Position numbers and translations under genes: made by a program. Positions 22,764-36,100 of a stretch of 64,000 nucleotides of DNA are shown in pieces. The notes under the pieces are model-generated. The model searched no databases, had not been told where the DNA came from, and saw only the letters and a program-made list of their open reading frames with translations. This DNA comes from Morchella semilibera (Eukaryota > Ascomycota > Pezizomycetes > Pezizales > Morchellaceae): NCBI GenBank assembly GCA_009192285.1, contig WBVU01000003.1, positions 1,209,973-1,273,972 on the forward strand, in the 5' to 3' direction. Each line of letters begins with the position of its first letter. Position 1 is the stretch's first letter.

Positions 22764-25700
22764 GACTGCTGCTGCTTGCTATGCCTGCCCACAACCTCTC
22801 ATCGGTTTCCCGGTAAACCCCTTCTCAACAATCTATTTTTTTTTTTTTAAATTATTCCCTCCCCTCGAATTCTTTTCACTGCCACTGCCTTGCTTATCCT
22901 TTCCCTTCTACGTCCCTTTCCACCCCCCCAACCCCAATATTTCTCCCACTCTAGACTCTCTTATGCCTTCCTAGTAGACTCGACTTTTTTTCCCCCCGTC
23001 CCGGAATCACTCACAGTAGTCGCTGGGTGATGCCTGCTGTTTCCAATATATGTACCCCTCCCCTTAACACCCGTCCCTTCCTGGTTACTCACTAGATTTT
23101 TTTTTCTCTTCTGCCCTTTCGCTTCTGTACTAGAAAAGTAGAGATAGTAATATATATGTAGGCTCAAATTGGGATCTTCCCTTCGCAATCGCCCACTAGG
23201 ATCTCCTATTCTATCCTCGGGATTTCCCAGTCCCCGATATTATCCTTCGTCGTGTGTTTCCGAGTACTTTTCGACCGTTCCTCGGAGTATTATAAGGGAG
23301 TTGGGGGGGGGGGGGTGGCAGAAAGTAATAATAGCAATCGAAAAAAAATTAAAAAAAAAAAAAGCACTCGGGGCAAATTAATCACCAGGAGCGATTGATG
23401 TGATGAGATACGAGACAGTATCTTCCTGTGAATCCTCGGAGATCATAAAATATAACAGGAACACACACCGACCCACCGTCCGGAGGGATAATTGTTGCAA
23501 ACAAAAAAAAATACAAGTCACACACAGTCACTCACAGAAACAAAAAAATTCGGTGATGTGAAGGAGGAGAAGGAGGAAGGGAAAAAAGGAAAAAAGGAAA
23601 AAAAAAACCGCCTTAATAGCGAGGCCTAACTATATACTCCTTCCGGGGAGGGGGGGGAGGATATGTATTATTGTAGGTACCCTCTCTAGGAGAATTATGG
23701 AAGGGAGGAAAGGGGGGGTGGGTTGCATCTGCATGCTGGAATGATCATGTCGATGAGGTGTGAAAAGTTAGACTTGCATGATGGTTATCTATTATACCAC
23801 CCACCAGCAACAGACGGTCGGGTGGAAATATTTTTTTGGATTGGTAGAGCCGAGTTTTAGATACTTCTCTAGTACTTACATTTACAGGGCCGCAGTCGAG
23901 TACGAGATGATGTCTAACTACCATGCTTGATATGCGGGCCCGGGACGGAGACGTGGTGGGGTGTGATATCGAGTGATCGAGTGAGGTATTCATAGAATAA
24001 CTGTCACGAAAGGAATGTTCCTGAAAGCAGCCAGAGACGCCTGAAGAAGCAAATAACCAAAATGTAAAACCCTCATCACTAAGACCTCCGATCCATCTGC
24101 ATCCGCTCGATGCCATTGGATTGAAATTCCCTCCACAAGGAGGAACCCGAGTGAGAGCCCTAAGTACCTACATGTATGTAGGGTAGAGCAGGTACCAGTA
24201 CTAAACCACAGTTTTGAACCAACCAGACCAGACAGCCAACCAACCCAACCAACCATCCCATGATATTTGCCCTAACTAATCCCCATCATCATCACCATCA
24301 TCATCATTTATCACCACCTACTTCCTAGACATAACTACATGTAGATACTCTATCTACACTCCCCTTCCCAGTTCAGTAAAGTACCCCGCTAGCCAAGCGA
24401 AGAAGCCACCCCTCGCGCGCCTTCCCCCATCTGAACAGAGACTTCCAGATAGGGGTCCCACGGGAGCCCAAACTAGCTGTGTCAATCTTGGACAGGGCAG
24501 GAATCGACGACATCCTCCCTTTACTTCCCTCTCTACACCCTCCCTCCCCTTTAGTTTTAACCTGATTCATCAGTAATCTCGTTAGACAGCGCACGCAAGA
24601 GGTAGTAGCCCCTCCCGCAGCAAGCGAGAGACTACAATCCGTAACGAGGAAAACCGTTTTTTTTTTCTTTTTACCTACAATAGGGTTAGGTGCATTGGCA
24701 GAGAGAAAAGTACATGTACCCCTAAACAACAATTTCAACATGTCAAGCACAGACTTAAGCTGTATAATTTATAGAGCACATGTACCTTTGTGATGTACCC
24801 GCATGAAAGGTTATGGTAGATAGTGAGATAAGTAAAATTAAATGGTACACTCGGGAATACTAGCTAGCACAATATCATGTAGAGTAAGCAAGCCACCTCG
24901 GCCCGACCCAAACAACAACAAGAGGAAGACCTAAGCCTAGATCCAAACCAAAGTCCAAAAGCCCTCAAAGAAACAAAAAACCCTGTACCCAACTCAAAAA
25001 CACTCGGCGATCAACATCCACCGCCAGCTTCCGAACCGGAAGGAAGGATATCCCTTCACTCTCCTCCTCCGAGAGAGGTTCCCCGAGACATTTTGAATCG
25101 CGTTTCATTCCTACCTACATACTGCACCATCGATCACCTCACCACACCCCTTCACGCGCAGTAAGGCACATGTACTCTAGCCAACTACATAGCTAGCTCT
25201 AAAAACAGTAGAGTAGATTAGATTACATGCCCAGATTTAGATATTTCACTTCGAGGTTTCCAATATCCCCAATTCCAATCTGCCATTCCTCCAATACTGC
25301 AATTACCCCAATTACCACCCAATAATCGCAATAAACCCCCCCCCCCCCGTCCTACAGCACATCATCATAATCATCTCCAGCTCAGCCTCTTCACTTCTCC
25401 CCCCACCCACCCCCCCCCCCCTCCATAAACACCCCATTGGCCCGTGCCCCCCAAGCCAGGATCTTCCCTCCTGTTTCAGTAAAGGGGGGGGAGGGGGTAA
25501 GGTGAAAAAAATGGACAACGCATCGTGACGTGACGGACCCTACATGTGTTTCGTGTGGTTGGTTTTTTAGCCTCATGTGCTGTCCTATCGACATCCATAC
25601 CTGATATCTAGCTTTTCATCGTCATAGGGCAGTAATAGGAGGTGCTCTGGGTATGGGACCCGCGCACACACGTGCCATGGGGAAGGCTGGGTTGGAATCA

Positions 25701-27522
25701 GGTAAAGAAAGGCTAGAAGAAAAGAAAAAGGCTTCGCTCACCAACCACGTTCGTGGTTGATGGAATACATGTAGGTTCCGACCCTTTGGATTGGATTGGA
25801 TACAGGCCTAACTCCTCCTCCCTTCTCCTCCTGTAACCTGCACTTGCGCTGCAGCAACAGCAGAATTGTGACTCTAACACAGCTGGATCATTACCATCAC
25901 TAATCTCAACGGTTTCGAAACTGAACCAGCCTTGAGGAGGAGCAGGAGGAGGGAGAGGGGCAAAAAAAAAGATTCTTGGGATCTTTCAGATTTGCAGCCT
26001 GCCTGGCCCCAGGGGTATAGGGAGGGGATAGAAAGAGAGTACATATGTATATAGGCTTTGGATCTGAACTGCCTGAGTACATAGACTGAGATCTCCGGAA
26101 TTGACTCATGTTCAAGATATCATTTCCCGTAAGGCTACCTAGCCACGTTTGCCCGGCCGGCAGCATCTCATGCCCACGCTCTCTGCTTGCTGACTGCAGT
26201 CGAAACAGCAATTGATCGTGTAGTGAGTAAGTGGTATCAGGTATTTGCTCATTCATGCTCATGTTCCGTAACCCGTAGTCATGATACATTTTGGAGATAG
26301 CCTTTAATTCTGCGTAATTGTATCAATCGTATTGGGGGCTGGCCCCTAGAATCAGCACCTGATATATTTCAAAGCAGCTAGCTATGTAGGGTAGCTACTC
26401 CCCCCCTCCCCCCCCTTTAGCCCCCAGCTACAGTACGTAGCTATTGGCAAGAGCTGTCATGTAATAACCTTAAACCCACGTTTTTCCCTACACACAATGA
26501 AACACCATCACCTTATAACCTGCAACTCATGCACTACAGAGACAAAGCACAGCTCGATCAATTCGATGAGGTATGAAAAACAGTTTTGTAGCACAATAGA
26601 TTCCCCCATATAGCCCCCACGACCACGGAAAAACAAAAAATCCCAATACGGAAACCCTATATGAAATCACAAAGATAACTAAGCTCATCACAGAAGAGCT
26701 GGCTATCCCTAAATAAAATATTTGGCCATATACAAAATAGGAGTGAATGAGAGAATAGAAGTTATAGATAGATGATGGGTATAGATGATGGCGATAATGA
26801 CGATGGTGATGATAAGTTACTCGATATAGTAGTTGAATCTACCTTTTAAAAAAATATGGCGCCTCCGACGCCAGATACCGACCAACCGACCGATCTGGTA
26901 TAATATAAACGACAGTTAATAATTAAAAGAAAAAAAAGAAAAAAGAACCCCCAGAAAATAAGAAAAACCATTTGCGAATCCAGATGACAAAGGAGAATAG
27001 AAAAGATCAAAACGAATGCCTAAAAGTATAAAATAATAAAGGAAAAAGGTATCATAACGATTGAATGTGTTCCGGCAGAGCCCTCCCCGCCCCCACTTTA
27101 CCCCGCTGCCGTCGTCAAAAAGTGTTTCCATCCATCCCATCCGTCCTAAGCCAACCACCTACCCACTTAGCCAACAAAGGGAATAAGATAAAAAAAAACA
27201 ATAGGGACCAATTATATTCGCTCCGGTTTTCCCTATATAGAAAAAAATTCAGAATAAAACATGCGAAATAAAATAAATAGAAACAAAAAATAAACAAAAC
27301 GGTTTTACCCGCTCTCCGGACCTCTCCCAATAGGAATAATACATCATACACACTAGAGCCCTAAAACTTTACTCCAGGCCATGACCCTTTTTTTAGAAAG
27401 AGAGTTTCCGAGCATCAAAAAAAAAGCAACGCCCTTAGCCCACCCCCTGCTTATCCTGGTCCTCTGGCAGCAATCGACAGTCAGGTGGTCGAACGGTTGT
27501 ACCATCGACCCCACAGTAATTG
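22764..27522. other. 4.8-kb spacer, low complexity
   Basis: The left part is the 5' region of the minus-strand large gene (poly-T at 22836-22849, CT-rich tracts). A poly-G run at 23306-23316, A-rich runs at 23340-23610, poly-C tracts near 25338 and 25400-25420, and TACATGTA palindromes near 24171, 24341, 24711 and 25765 follow. The right end is the 3' flank of the phosphatase gene. No credible gene was found; the frame at 24373-24750 has no motif. Confidence 0.5.
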
Positions 27523-30104
27523 CTACAGGACATCAAATATGCTCCGGACTATTGGCGGCTCTGCACCCCTCTGTGTAGGGCTCCTTGGGTCTGCAAAGAA
27601 AAATCCACCGGACCGTCGTATCGGCGCACCAAAATACGCACTGTTTCTCGGGCTCATGAAACTCCCGCCTGGTGTAGGCGGTGGGTCATCATCCTCGTTA
27701 CCCACCGGCGTCGTTCGCCCAAAGATTTCTTTCTCAGCGCGCTGCACAAGGTAAGCTGCCGAAGGAGGTATTGGTTGCGGCACAAATCCAGTTGGGCTCA
27801 CACCTGCCTCCTCCTTTTCCAATTCCCTCGCAGCATCAGCCCAGGCCGGCGGTGGTGAATCCGCGCGAGGTGATTCTGATCGACCCCGCACACAGTCTAT
27901 TGAGTCTGAATCAGGCCATGATTGTCGCATGTTTGAGGGTCCTGACCCCGTCCCCGGAATCGAAATCATCCCTGGCGGCGCCGAAGATGGGCCTGGTGAA
28001 ACACCTGAAATGAACCCCCCATTTTCAGACCGAGTTCGAACCATTGCCGGTATCGGATGATCCCTGGTTTTGCTGGGAGGCGGCGGTGATGGCGTTTTTC
28101 GCATCTCTGGTAATGGAGCTGTCTGCGGCTCTGGCATCGACTCGCTCTCTCGCTCTTCGTCCATTGTCCCAGCCCTTCCAAACCCATTTCTATTCCCGCT
28201 CTTTAACACCAGCCCTCTCATTCCTCCGCTGGACTGATTTCCCATCCTCCATCCTCCATTTCCCGGGCGCGCGCCTCCATTGTCAATCTTTTTCTTCCAG
28301 TCTGTTAACTGATAGATCAAGCCCATGTTAGGTCCGATCCACCTGCTCTTTCCCTTGACCGCTGCATACGCCTCCTGCATACTCTTTCCAGGGTTCTTGA
28401 ACATTGAATAGGCGATGAGCAGCGTCGCAGACCTGCTGACACCGCACTGACAATGCACCAATACCTTCTTTCCGGAACTCGCCCTCTCGTCGATCAGGTT
28501 GACTAAATGCGGCAGATCGTCCAGGATGGGGGTGTTGTGGTCCCATGGCATGTGCACATACTCTGGTTCGTTAGGTCTCAGCCTTCCGGTCGGTTTCGAT
28601 GGTGAAAATAGCGCTTCCTCGAATGCGGTTGTGAAACTCGCTTCAGTGCAGGCTGTGTCAGGCGGCATAGATCCTGACTCGAACCCAAACCGGGCGCTTA
28701 CTGGGCCCCTGACGCCTGCCTCCGAAAATGGGTTAATCACTTCCCTGGCAACATTCACAATTAGATCGAATTTTGACGCCAGCTCAGCATCAGGCTCCGC
28801 ATATAGATAAATGTTGGGCTCGAATATGCAAACCGGTCCACTAGGGTAGGCAGGTGACTTCGCTTCGCCCGACCGAGGTTCCTCGTCGTCCTCCTCCTCC
28901 ATCTCATGCAAAACATCCGGGCTTTTGGGGGGCGAGTTCGATATTGTTGAAGACGATAATGAGGATGAAAGCGAATCCTGTGCTGTAAAAGTCGACAAAC
29001 TTGGACGCGGGGGTGAGAACAGCCTTGATGGCCTCTGGAAACCTGGCGTAGGTGGTAATCTCATTCCCCCGGGAACACCGCCATGCGCAGGAGAAAAATA
29101 AGGACGGCGACGACTGATGATTCGCAATGCTGTGATACCCCCTGCAGGCGGGCCTTGAACTGCAGTCTTCTCGGGCAGAGCACCAGGCAGCTTTATTGTC
29201 AATCCAAGATTACTCGGTCGCCTACGAGGGTTTTGTGGTGGTGGGGGAGGCTTGATGAACGCTGGAGAAGTGGGAGCCGACATTGATCGAGGGCTCTGGT
29301 TTACTACGTTATTCGAGTCACTAACAGCCTGTACTGGTGAGGTAGCAACGCTGAGTGGTTTTAGTGATAAGTTTTTTGTATTCCGCGGCTTCTTGCTTGG
29401 TGACAGAGAGCGAGTATAGCCCGGTAATGGGCTTTGGGGTACTACTCCCAGATCTTCACTCTTTGATCTGAGGGCAGATAATGGCATCGCAGAAACCAGC
29501 GAATCTGGGGAGGACTCAGGTGTGTGGTCCTCTGTAATTGCTGACCCAAGTGTTGAAATAGTTGTAGTAGGTGATGAATTAGTTGATGATGAAGCTGACG
29601 TAGAGAGACTCCCAGTCTGGCAGCGCTGTAAAGGACCGATTGAATCTTCAAGTAAACTATTGGGCCCCTTCTGGACTATTGTGTGTTGTGAATGGAGAGA
29701 TGTAGGTGAGCAACCGGACATATCTACGTCTATATCGAATATCGATATAAACGATGGCACTGTTGGAGAGGATGAGGTGCCCGTGCCCGTACTCGTGATT
29801 ATCGTGGGCGCGGCGGTGGTGATTTACAGAAGGGATAACGACGCTTCAGCGACAGTGACATATGCCGCGGTGAAAGCCTCGAAGGACTGAGGGCCTGAAC
29901 CTTGAATGGGTTGGGGTTATAGTTGTCTTGGGGGTCTGAAGGCGATGGAGGGTTTGATCGCGACACAAGGGTATAGGTCCGCTTTAATGAGGCTGGTGGG
30001 TCAGTCTTCGTTGAGGTCATGTGGAAAGGGTCCGCCTCGTGTGGATGGGAATGAGGGAAGTGGGAGGAGGCCGGGGAGGACAAGAGAAGTAGGCCGTCGC
30101 TCAT
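27523..30104 (-). CDS. Dual-specificity (MAP-kinase type) protein phosphatase
   Basis: Exon 2 runs 29729..27523 and carries the catalytic domain. The P-loop VHCQCGVSRSATLL (HCx5R, Cys about residue 519) and the general-acid region MPWDHNTPILDDL upstream mark an active dual-specificity phosphatase. The preceding block FEPNIYLYAEPDAELASKFD is typical of fungal MAPK phosphatases such as S. pombe Pmp1 and yeast Msg5/Sdp1, which dephosphorylate cell-wall-integrity or pheromone MAP kinases. The first in-frame ATG of exon 2 is 29721. I favour an upstream exon 30104..29828 (alternative ATG 30020) joined by a 98-nt intron GTAAAT...ATATAG, which keeps the frame and gives 827 residues. The long Ser/Pro-rich N- and C-terminal regions look disordered and phosphorylatable. 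Domain call is firm; N-terminus and MAPK partner are inferred. Confidence 0.9.
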
Positions 30105-33100
30105 TACAAGAGAATATACTGGAACAGGATATCTATGGTATGTAAGGTATCTAGGTATGTATTATGTAGATATAGGTATGTAGGTAGGTAAATATGATTT
30201 GTATAAAGGAATAGTAAGAGGTAGTAATGAAAAATCTAGTGGGGGGTGAAAGTCGCAGCGGCGGGGACAAGACGGTATACAAATGGAAAAGGGGTGGTAC
30301 CGAAGATCCTTTTTAACCAGATGCAAGTCGGGGTGCCTGGGATCTAGCTGTGGCGCCTGTAGGGATGTCTTGCCACGCGCCCAATGACTCGAGTAGCAGT
30401 AAGGTGCAGGAGGAGGTTCTAAGAATACGGAAAGATGGAATATCTCCTTATCGAAGAAACGCTACTGTGACAAAGGCCACGAAATAGGCACGAGGGGTAG
30501 AGCTAACAGGGGAGTCGTCAGCGGGAAGTGTAAGTAGTAATAATAATATAATTAACTGGAAGTGAGTATATGTAGTAATTATAAGTGGAGTAAGGTAAGG
30601 ACGTAAGTTCGGCACCATAAAGAGTGAAAGGCCGAAAGAGAAAAGGTAAGAGGTATGTAATGCGGGAAGACGTATGGGTTTTTTTTCTTGGGGATCAACT
30701 ATTTACCTTGTTGTTTGTTGCAGGGTTCTGGAGTGTGTATGCGTGTGTATGCGTGCGTGGAGAGGGTGTGGTGTGTGTCTGAGGCGTATCCAAGTATAAG
30801 CCTCTCTATCCAATCTCAAATGGCAACTACCAAATACCAAGAATAGACACACCAAAATTGGACCGTTAGGCGGCAACTCACCGCAAATCGAGAAAACCAG
30901 CAGAAAAAGAAAAGAGTGAAAAGGTGGGTAAAAAAAAAAGTGGATCTCAAACTTCGCAAGTAAAGAGAAAGCCCCGCGTCTGATTAATCCAAGTGCAGAA
31001 TAGCGAGTAATAAAAATTAAGAATAATCCCAAGACTCTAAAAAATCTTAGCCACGAGGTCCAGATAATAAAATGAGCTTTGCCCTTTCTCACATCAGTGT
31101 AGCTTTGTTAGTTGCTAAATCCCCACGATTTCGAGATAACCCCAGTAAATTCCGATAATAAATGCAAAGGTCGAATAGAGGTGAATGATTGAAGCCACGT
31201 AGTTTGCTATCCTGTCGCCGACAACTCAAAAGAAATCCGCGATGTAAAAGCCGATAGATCCCTTTTTTTTTTCTTCCTTCCTTCCTTTTTTTTTTTTTTT
31301 TTTTAATCTGCCTGTGTAAGGAAGAGTGAATAATTATGTTGAAAGGAGTGTATGGGGCACGCAGTTCTTTATTTAATCTGTCGTGCGAAAGAAACGTCCA
31401 GCGTTACCTCCTCTTTTTTTCTTTCCAACCTATCAGAATCCAAAATTCCCACCGATTATAATAAGACTATATCTTCCTGCTTTTTCGCAGCCTTTTTCTG
31501 TTTATTATATGATGATTGTCTCTGACTCCCACCGGTAAGGCTTGTGTTAATGACGTATTATCGCCTAGCTCTGCAGTGTCCTTCAAATATAACGATCTTT
31601 CCCTTTTTCCCGTAAGGTATCGGAGCAGCCGATCAAACTAATGGATCCCTCAATGGTGCTCAGCGAATCAAAGGAAGGATATTGGATTGGTTGTTGTGCG
31701 CCTTCGTAGATGTTTTCCGCTACTGCTGCTGTTTCCTTGGTCGTGGGGTGGAAATTATGCAGGTCCAACAAAGAGACGGGAAAATTTCAAAATGGACAAG
31801 CCAATGATAGGGTCTAAAAGCGCATTCGATCCGTTAGATGCCACGACGAAACCTCTGCAGTGGACGGGAAAAGATAAAATGGCAAGTGGTGTATGGAGGG
31901 GAACTGGTCATGGGGGGGGGGGGGTTGGAGGGGAGGAGGGGGGGAAGCCTGACGCGATTATGGATAATGGGAAATTCAACAAAAATAGTCCAACTAAGGA
32001 ATGGGTATGATGGGGTAGTTTGGATGGGAGGCTAGAGGAATAAAATTGGGGGCAGTTTCTTCTTGTGATCGCAATTGTGATGGTTATTTTGCCCCAGCGC
32101 AGTGGTCCCTATGCATTCTAACATATGTGAAGGGGTCAGAGGAGAAGAGGAGGGGGGGAGGGCGGTTTGAGGAATGGCCTACCGTCGCAAAATTCGATTC
32201 AATGCGGAAGCAAAGAATTCCTAGGTCGGACAATAAAAAACCGAGTGAAGAGGAGAGGTATAAAGGAAGGAAAGGAAAGACACGAACCAGACCGACCAAG
32301 GTTGTTGTTACGTCTGGCCTGGAGGAACAAAAGAGTAGAAGCGAGAAAGGACGGGGGTGGGGGTTAGTAGATGGGAGGAGAGGTGGAGGAGGAAGGGAGG
32401 GAGGCCGAGAGGGCTGGCTGTCCCGGAAATAATGATACTTACCACGATGGTAGGGTCTCTCACTTGAAAAAAACCGCCGTATCGTAATTGAAAAGAAAAA
32501 GATGGTATGTATTTACGGTATAAGAGGTAGGGCTAACCTGACTCCAGTAAAAAAAAAAAAAAAGTGATAGAGCTTGATCCCACGATCACTCGTTTGACGT
32601 GATCCAGGACCAACCGCAGAATAAAAACCTCACACCAGGTCACAGTCGCACTACCTCCAGACTCTTCAAAAAAGTAATGAAGGAAAAACAAAATAAGTGG
32701 AGAAATCAAGAAACCAATCAATTCTTACTATCGATAGACAGAACCACTGACTACAAGGGTTTGTTTGTCTAAGAAACACTCCGATCAGGTTAAGAAAAAG
32801 TACATGTACTTATGTAGAGTAGGTACATGTAAAGTATGTTGCTGAGAGAACATTACAAAGACCCTTATCCCACCACGTGCACGGCGGCCATCCCACCACC
32901 TGCGCGAAACAAAATTCTAGATTTCTTCCTTCTAACCTCTTTGTACCCGGACTGTTCTCAAAGTCTCGAGATGAGGGAATCAATAAATGCGTGCGTAAAA
33001 AAAAACTTCAATTCTTCGCTGCATCAAGTTCCCAACAACCCGCGACAGCGACGGCCAAAGGCACACCAGCTGCTGGGTGAGCATGGGGAAGAAAGGAGGG

Positions 33101-36100
33101 TGGGTACCAAAAATAGTAGCGTCCTCCTGAATTTCATCCCGCCCGTGCATCACTGCTTGCACAAACCCTTACCCCCCCCCCCTCCCATCACCCCTCCCCA
33201 CATCCCGAACCGTTTGTCCCTGTGAGACTAGGCCAGAAATGGACTGAAGCGCCACTGCGCATCTCCGTGTTCGGCAACTCGCTAACGGTATGTCGATTGG
33301 TGCCCAATCTTGGTCGGGTTTCAGGTCTCGAGAGACATCTTTCCATTTCCCACATCGTCCAGCACCAAGACGTCGACGGTGGTGACTTCATATAGGTACG
33401 CTAGTAATGGTAAGAACTAGAGTACTGTCACTCACTGGGTATTGACACTTGGTGCTGACAGACAGGGGCTTTTTGGCCAATAAGAGAAAATAAACTAGGC
33501 TTGGCTGTTTCCCTTTGGTGGGATCACCCGTGAACGACAGTACCTACATGTACTTACATGAAAATCCTCTCGTCCTGGACCCTTGGTGAATCCTAAGGGC
33601 AACAGGTTGAACCTTACTACAACTTGTTCGCCATTGAACAACAAGGTCATGATGGACTTCTTCTTCTTCTTCTTCCTCGCTTCATAGCCCTCAATATCAT
33701 AGGTACATAACATATCGCTCTGAATCAGTTCTAGAACGTATTCCATCTCGTTTCGAATCCTGCCACCCAATCAGGACCCTTGCAGGCCAAAACAGACCCT
33801 TTGTTTCCACCTCGGCCATCACTTTATTTGCTGGTCTGGGAAGGAGAGACTCTCTGACATGAGCTGTAAGGCACACGTTTTTTTCTTCTTTCAGTCTCGC
33901 TTATACACATCGCGATCTGTAAATCACTCTAAAAACAAGCACAACCCTTCTCCACCCCATACCACTATCTATATCCGCTTTCGGGGTGTCCATATTCCAG
34001 CTAATAGGATCGCTCCCACCCACTGATCTATAGACGCTGCTTCCACTGCCTATAGAAGACGACAGACGAACGAACAAGCTACAACCTTACCCAACCTCGA
34101 TCACGTCCGTCCCGACTCCCGAAGTCTTAACACATTTAACAGATTCAAGGTCAACCATCTGGTGGGTAGGGACAAACCATAAAAATATACCCGGACATGT
34201 CCGTGCGGGTTCGGGAGTTCTATTGGTTATTCCCCTACTATTCTAACAAGTTGTCTCCCCTTTTCTTGACTCACTCACTCGGATTTTGGACAATTGCAAC
34301 TGGTACTTGGTAACTTAAGTAAACCTTTCCCACGTGCCATCTCAGCCAATTACAGCCTCAGAATCCCGCCCGACCTTCAAGATCTGTAAATGTAAACGTA
34401 AAAATAATGGAAGATTTCAGGCTTACCCGGTATTGAGTGTGCCTACATATTGGCTTTACTTTAGTGTGCATGAAGTGAACTCACTTCACACACTTAAGAC
34501 ACATCAAAGGTTCCCTCACGTTTAAGCCCCCCCCAAAAAAGTTATCAAACACCGACTTCCTAGCTGGTCGAATGGCCAGGAGCGGAGTAGATAGACACAA
34601 AACCGCCGGCACAGACTTCCCGTTTTGAGCTGATTACACCGGGGGACGGACAACATCGAGGCCGTGAAACATGAGCTGCTAAATCTCTATCATCGATCTC
34701 CGTGGCGTTATGCATCCAGTTGACGGAGAATACCATGCGTACCTGATGCCGAATCCCCAAATGTCTTTCTTCGGTGCTTGTCGGCCCCGGAAATATAGTG
34801 TATTTTGGAGGAACAGCGGAGTTCGAACTATTGTTAGAATCTAGAGTGTGTAAATTAGCAGTTGGAGCATGTAATTGATGAAATAAACTTTTGATTTCCC
34901 CGGAAATAATCCAAGCCTTAGGCACGCATTGGACGGTACATTACCCACTATAGAACCTAAGTACATGTACTTACCTGATCGATGATACCCTGTGAGTTCC
35001 ACTTGGGCGCCAAGCTCCTGGTGCAACCTCCAACGCCTCACCGAGCTCGAGGTGGACAGCTTGTCCTAGCCTGTTGTGCCGTAGGGTAGAAATCTCTCAA
35101 TTCCTGCAGCCTTGAGATCTCAACGTTTTTTTTTTTTTACCTCCTGCAAGAAACAGCGCCTACAACAAAGGTTTAAACTCTATCGAAACTCTACGGTGGA
35201 ATTGTGGCTGTGGTGTAGTCACTACGCCGCCACGCGGACCACTCCCTCAGCTGGAGTTGGTACCAACAAAGAGAAAGAAATGTCTCATGCGAGTTCGACT
35301 AGCGGAAGCAGACAAAGGATTCGTTAATCGGAATCCGTGGCGACGATTGGCATTTGATAGACGCCGGCGACCAAGGTGCTTTTGGGGCAGCAGGTTTTCT
35401 TCAGGTTGATCCTCTAGTCACAGACTGTAGATCTTCCAAGTTTGGGGTGAGTGATAGTTAATGATGCCGACTCCGGAAACAACCCTACAAACGTTTTCCT
35501 GGGTTTCGACCCTTGATACAACTACTCTACACCGCGCCCCCTTAACACGGACCTTCATCGGGGGCTAAACCATGGGGTCATACAGGTCAGACTTCAAGGA
35601 TGCTGGGCAATGCAAATGCATAAGGTTCACATACCGCAGAAAGTGCTTCGGTACCGGTACTTCAGAGTAGCTACTCGCGCGTAGACATTCAACCCACCCT
35701 AGACTCACTCTCACCCTCCATTCCAAAACTAGAGTAACAATATCATTAGAACGTAATAACAGAAAGGAGAAGTGCATAAGTAACCCAGGCCTTTAATCTA
35801 CGGCACATCACAGCGTGTCAGCCTTAACCCATGGTTCTTACTCTTACAGGAACATTCAAATACTTACCGAAGTGACAATATACAAAGCTTGTACTTTGGC
35901 CCCTCAATCGCTAAACACTCCATGCTGGAGCTGAAGTAGTACGTTTCACAGGGCGCGCCGTGCGTGTAGTGGGTTCGTACCGGTAAGTCACTAACTAGTA
36001 AGTAGAGTATCCCTACACTGTAAAAACTTGGTACTCTTCGGCGTACCCGTCCTACCCACCTCTTCAAAGTAGATTTGTATATCCAAAAAAGTTTCCCGCA

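Noticed and set aside
35205-35330. GGTGTAGTCACTACGCC followed by GAGTTCGACT, suggestive of a tRNA
   Set aside because: Stems do not pair and spacing is wrong; at most a decayed tRNA-like sequence.
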